A stretch of 40,018 bases of DNA from Gammaproteobacteria bacterium. GTDB lineage: Bacteria; Pseudomonadota; Gammaproteobacteria; Chromatiales; Chromatiaceae. Each line of letters opens with the position of its first letter. Position 1 is the stretch's first letter. Below, piece by piece: positions 37,499-40,018 of this stretch. The stretch lies in contig SACH01000026.1 of NCBI GenBank assembly GCA_009928645.1, positions 1-40,018 of the forward strand, given 5' to 3'. Made by a program: the position numbers and the translations under genes. Under the pieces are notes generated by a model. That model saw only the letters and a program-made list of their open reading frames with translations. It was not told where the DNA came from and searched no databases.

Positions 37499-37770
37499 CT
37501 TGGTGTTATCGCGCTTGCGCCCTGCCTCTCCAGGGGTTGCCGGACCGCTTCCCGCTTGGCCAGGGCCAGGTCCTACCCCGTGTTATGATTTCAGGCCACC
37601 CCTTGGCATGAGCCGCAGGGAGGCCCGGACAACCTTGCCTTATACCCAGTCAGGCCCTCACGGGCAAATTTTTCCCCGTTGGCACGAAGCTTTTCCCCGC
37701 CGGCAGCGCCGGGGTTCACCGGCGCCCCGCGCCTGACCCACCGCTCGTAACCGCCTCAGGCGCGCACCTC

Positions 37771-38472
37771 ATGCTGCATCTGCTCGACCCGCGTGATCCC
37801 CAGGCCCCCTTCCCCGACGTTGAACGGGCCGAGCGGGAACCCGATGGCCTGCTCGCCGTCGGCGGCGACCTGAGCCCGATCCGCCTGCTCAACGCCTACC
37901 GCCACGGCATCTTCCCCTGGTTCAACGCCGGCGACCCCATCCTTTGGTGGTCCCCGGACCCCCGCACCATCCTGATCCCTGATCGGCTCCACATCTCCCG
38001 CAGTCTTGCCAAGACCCTGCGGCGCGGCCCCTTCCAGGTCAGCCTGGACCGGGCCTTCCGCCGGGTGATCGCCGGCTGTGCCGCGCCCCGCCGCCAGGGG
38101 GACGGGACCTGGATCCTGCCCCTGATGGCCCAGGCGTACGAGCGCCTGCATCGCCTGGGCTGGGCCCACTCGGTGGAGGTCTGGCGGGAGGGGGAACTGG
38201 TCGGTGGCCTCTATGGCGTGGCCCTGGGACGGGCCTTCTTCGGCGAATCCATGTTCAGCCGCGCCACCGACGCCTCCAAGGTCGCCTTGGTCCACCTCTG
38301 CCAGACCCTGGAGGCCCGTGGCTTCGGGCTCCTTGACTGCCAGATGCACAGTGACCATCTCCGCCGGATGGGCGCGGTGGCGATCCCGCGCATGACCTTC
38401 ACCGCCCTCCTCGACGTCCTCTGCGCCGAGCCCGGCCGGCCCGGAAGCTGGTGCCAGGAGCCGGGGCCATGA
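37771..38472 (+). CDS. aat: Leucyl/phenylalanyl-tRNA-protein transferase
   Basis: Adds Leu or Phe from tRNA to proteins with N-terminal Lys or Arg, marking them for ClpS/ClpAP. The 233 residues match the family: [21 protein letters not shown], the [10 protein letters not shown] block, WWSPDPR, a [11 protein letters not shown] segment, [25 protein letters not shown], and [11 protein letters not shown]. The first gene of an aat-bpt pair whose stop overlaps the bpt start by 4 bases. Often infA and clpA follow in gammaproteobacteria, but not here. Confidence 0.96.
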   Translation: MLHLLDPRDPQAPFPDVERAEREPDGLLAVGGDLSPIRLLNAYRHGIFPWFNAGDPILWWSPDPRTILIPDRLHISRSLAKTLRRGPFQVSLDRAFRRVIAGCAAPRRQGDGTWILPLMAQAYERLHRLGWAHSVEVWREGELVGGLYGVALGRAFFGESMFSRATDASKVALVHLCQTLEARGFGLLDCQMHSDHLRRMGAVAIPRMTFTALLDVLCAEPGRPGSWCQEPGP

Positions 38473-39251
38473 CTTCGGCGGTTGAGGCGCGGCACCTGCC
38501 CCTCTATCTCACCCCCGGCCGGCCCTGTGCCTACCTGCCGGAGCGAGAGGAACGGGTCCTCTTCGTCGATCCCCACGCCCCCATGTCCGGCGCGGGCTAC
38601 GAATCACTGCTAGCCCGCGGCTACCGCCGCGCCGGGCGCTTCATCTACCGCCCCGCCTGCGGCCAATGCCAGGCCTGCGTGCCGGTACGCCTGGATGTCC
38701 GCCGCTTCGCCCTCAACCGCTCCCAGCGGCGCAACCTGGACCTGAATCGCGACCTCAACCTCCATGACCGGCCCCGGGCCTTCCACGCCGAACATTTCGC
38801 CCTCTACGCCGCTTACCTGCGCCATCGCCACCCCGATGGCGGCATGACCGAGCAACTGACCCCGGAGAGCTATCGGGACTACCTCATCCAGCCCTGGGGC
38901 GGCGAGACCCGCCTGCTGGAGTTGCGCCTGGGTGAGCGCCTGATCGCCCTGGCCGTCACCGACCGCCTGCCCCAGGCCCTGTCCGCCGTCTACACCTGCT
39001 TCGACCCGGACTTCAGTGGGCGAGCCCCGGGGGTCTACGCCATCCTCAGCCAGATCGCCCTGGCCCGCCGCCTGGGGCTGCGCTATCTCTACCTCGGTTA
39101 TTGGCTCCGGGACTGCCGGAAGATGGCCTACAAGGCCCATTACCGCCCGATCCAGGCCCTGATCGGCGCTGAATGGCGGGAATTCAGCCGGGGGGAGCTA
39201 ATCCCGGCGGAGACCAATATCCCTGTCGGTGGTCTCTTCCTGGGGAACTAA
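38469..39251 (+). CDS. bpt: Aspartate/glutamate leucyltransferase (Bpt)
   Basis: Transfers Leu from tRNA to N-terminal Asp or Glu, completing the bacterial N-degron pathway with Aat. 260 residues. The N-terminal Cys cluster GRPCAYLP plus [14 protein letters not shown] is characteristic of the ATE/Bpt fold, followed by [26 protein letters not shown] and the [21 protein letters not shown] motif. ATG 38469 overlaps the aat stop (ATGA) and has AGGAG 8 bases before it; an in-frame upstream codon is not needed. Confidence 0.95.
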   Translation: MTSAVEARHLPLYLTPGRPCAYLPEREERVLFVDPHAPMSGAGYESLLARGYRRAGRFIYRPACGQCQACVPVRLDVRRFALNRSQRRNLDLNRDLNLHDRPRAFHAEHFALYAAYLRHRHPDGGMTEQLTPESYRDYLIQPWGGETRLLELRLGERLIALAVTDRLPQALSAVYTCFDPDFSGRAPGVYAILSQIALARRLGLRYLYLGYWLRDCRKMAYKAHYRPIQALIGAEWREFSRGELIPAETNIPVGGLFLGN

Positions 39252-39300
39252 ATGGCTTGGCGGTTAGGGTGTAGACGACCCTGGAAAAAGCAGGGGTGAA

Positions 39301-39330
39301 TGTCGGAATTTGTCGGATTTTGTCGGAATT
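39301..39330 (+). repeat. Three tandem 10-bp repeats upstream of the MBOAT-type start
   Basis: TGTCGGAATT, TGTCGGATTT and TGTCGGAATT follow one another without gaps. The 10-bp phase puts the TGTCGG cores on one helix face, as for a cooperatively bound regulator. They lie about 104 bases upstream of the start codon at 39434, in an AT-rich gap. The binding protein is unknown. Confidence 0.6.
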
Positions 39331-39433
39331 TCTGCGCTATTTTTGGGGGGTTTTCTTTGCGGAGATAAGGTGATAAAAAATAACTGGAAATAGACAACTA
39401 CCGCTTGGGACTTTCCGTTAGGGGCAAGGCCGC

Positions 39434-40018
39434 ATGCTTTTCAACAGCTACATCTTCATTTTTGTCTTTCTGCCCATCACCCTGCTGGGCTTCCACGTGA
39501 TCGGGTCCCAAGGACGCCACAAGGTGGCCCTGGCCTGGCTCGTCGCCGCTTCCCTTTTCTTCTATGGGTGGTGGAATCCCGCCTACCTCGGCCTGATCCT
39601 GGGCTCGATGCCGGGCGTGGAGTCGCTACGGGTGCAGCAATACTATGCGTTCCGGCACAATGTCTTCTGGCGGATCATGGGCGAAATCTGGGGCTTTGCG
39701 CCGCAGCTGCCCTATGGCGAACGGCTGGCGGTGTTGCGCGCGCACGGCGTGGCATTGTGGGATGTGCTGGCCGATTGCGAGCGGGCCGGGAGTCTGGATA
39801 CGGCCATTGTGCGGCCGGCGCCCAATGATATTCCGGGATTGCTCCGGCAATGTCCCGTCATCGGGAAAATCTGCTGCAACGGCGGCGCTTCCGGGCGTTA
39901 CCTCAAGCGCTTTTTCCCCGATCTCGGGGTGCCGATCGCCGTACTGCCGTCCACCAGTCCCGCGGCGGCGCGGTGGCGCTATGCCGAAAAATTGGCCGCC
40001 TATCGGGAAGCCCTGCTG
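39434..40018 (+). CDS. Open-ended hybrid frame: MBOAT acyltransferase N-terminus joined to hypoxanthine-DNA glycosylase
   Basis: 195 codons to the window edge without a stop. Residues 1-58 are the start of an AlgI-like MBOAT O-acyltransferase: MLFNSYIFIFVFLPITLLGF, then the LVAASLFFYGWWNPAYL helix. From LILGSMPGVES (54-64) the sequence is a DNA-deoxyinosine glycosylase of the UDG superfamily: the active-site loop GSMPG, QQYYAFRHNVFWRIMG, GVALWDVL, CCNGGASGRY and the LPSTSPA motif. Both families naturally have an LILGS-like segment, and the join falls there (39593-39610). Codon use shifts after the join (for example many GCG for Ala). This is probably an assembly chimera; a real fusion is the alternative. 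Confidence 0.8.
   Translation, partial: MLFNSYIFIFVFLPITLLGFHVIGSQGRHKVALAWLVAASLFFYGWWNPAYLGLILGSMPGVESLRVQQYYAFRHNVFWRIMGEIWGFAPQLPYGERLAVLRAHGVALWDVLADCERAGSLDTAIVRPAPNDIPGLLRQCPVIGKICCNGGASGRYLKRFFPDLGVPIAVLPSTSPAAARWRYAEKLAAYREALL

Overview
The window is GC-rich chromosomal DNA from a gammaproteobacterium. A member of the Chromatiales (purple sulfur bacteria and relatives) is plausible, but this is an inference from gene content: large one-chain PurL, HrpB, PotFGHI, an Aat/Bpt pair, sigma-54 control, and CHASE two-component signalling. No rRNA, tRNA, CRISPR array, complete IS element or prophage was seen. Genes are densely packed on both strands, with many C-ended codons.

Layout, left to right. 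(1) 1-4157: 5' part of htpG on the minus strand, then phosphoglucomutase and a Tat-exported class-A-beta-lactamase-like serine hydrolase on the plus strand, separated by a 175-bp repeat-type insert between 10-bp direct repeats. (2) 4208-7105: a sigma-54 activator divergent from a TauE/SafE exporter; the spacer has palindromes, an IHF-like site and a -24/-12-like promoter in the expected order. The activator gene carries a 65-bp dispersed repeat in frame, and a second copy lies at 7363-7423. (3) 7444-9383: hemerythrin, DUF2249 and polytopic membrane protein operon behind an FNR/Dnr-like box, suggesting an oxygen or NO response. (4) 9629-15920: OmpA-family protein, purL and a histidine phosphatase. 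(5) 15282-19546: a tightly coupled operon of ATP-cone/2-phosphoglycerate-kinase-like protein, CHASE histidine kinase, single-domain response regulator and RHG-type phosphatase. This is the best candidate for an undescribed system. (6) 19577-25934: lipoproteins, unknown proteins, an isoaspartyl methyltransferase with an export signal, and a membrane spermidine-synthase-like protein. (7) 26207-26661: 3' remnant of an S66 peptidase gene. (8) 26732-30863: the potFGHI putrescine transporter behind a structured leader with an intrinsic terminator. (9) 31164-37019: a coiled-coil OmpA-domain envelope protein, a degenerate two-domain CbiX-like chelatase and hrpB. (10) 37163-39251: a small unknown gene and the N-degron pair aat-bpt.

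The last 585 bases encode an open frame in which the N-terminus of an MBOAT acyltransferase passes, at a shared LILGSM motif, into a hypoxanthine-DNA glycosylase. Codon use changes at the join. This is either a microhomology-mediated fusion or, more likely, an assembly chimera, so bases after about 39593 should be treated with caution.

All calls come from reading the sequence and from recognition of family motifs. No database search or folding program was run.
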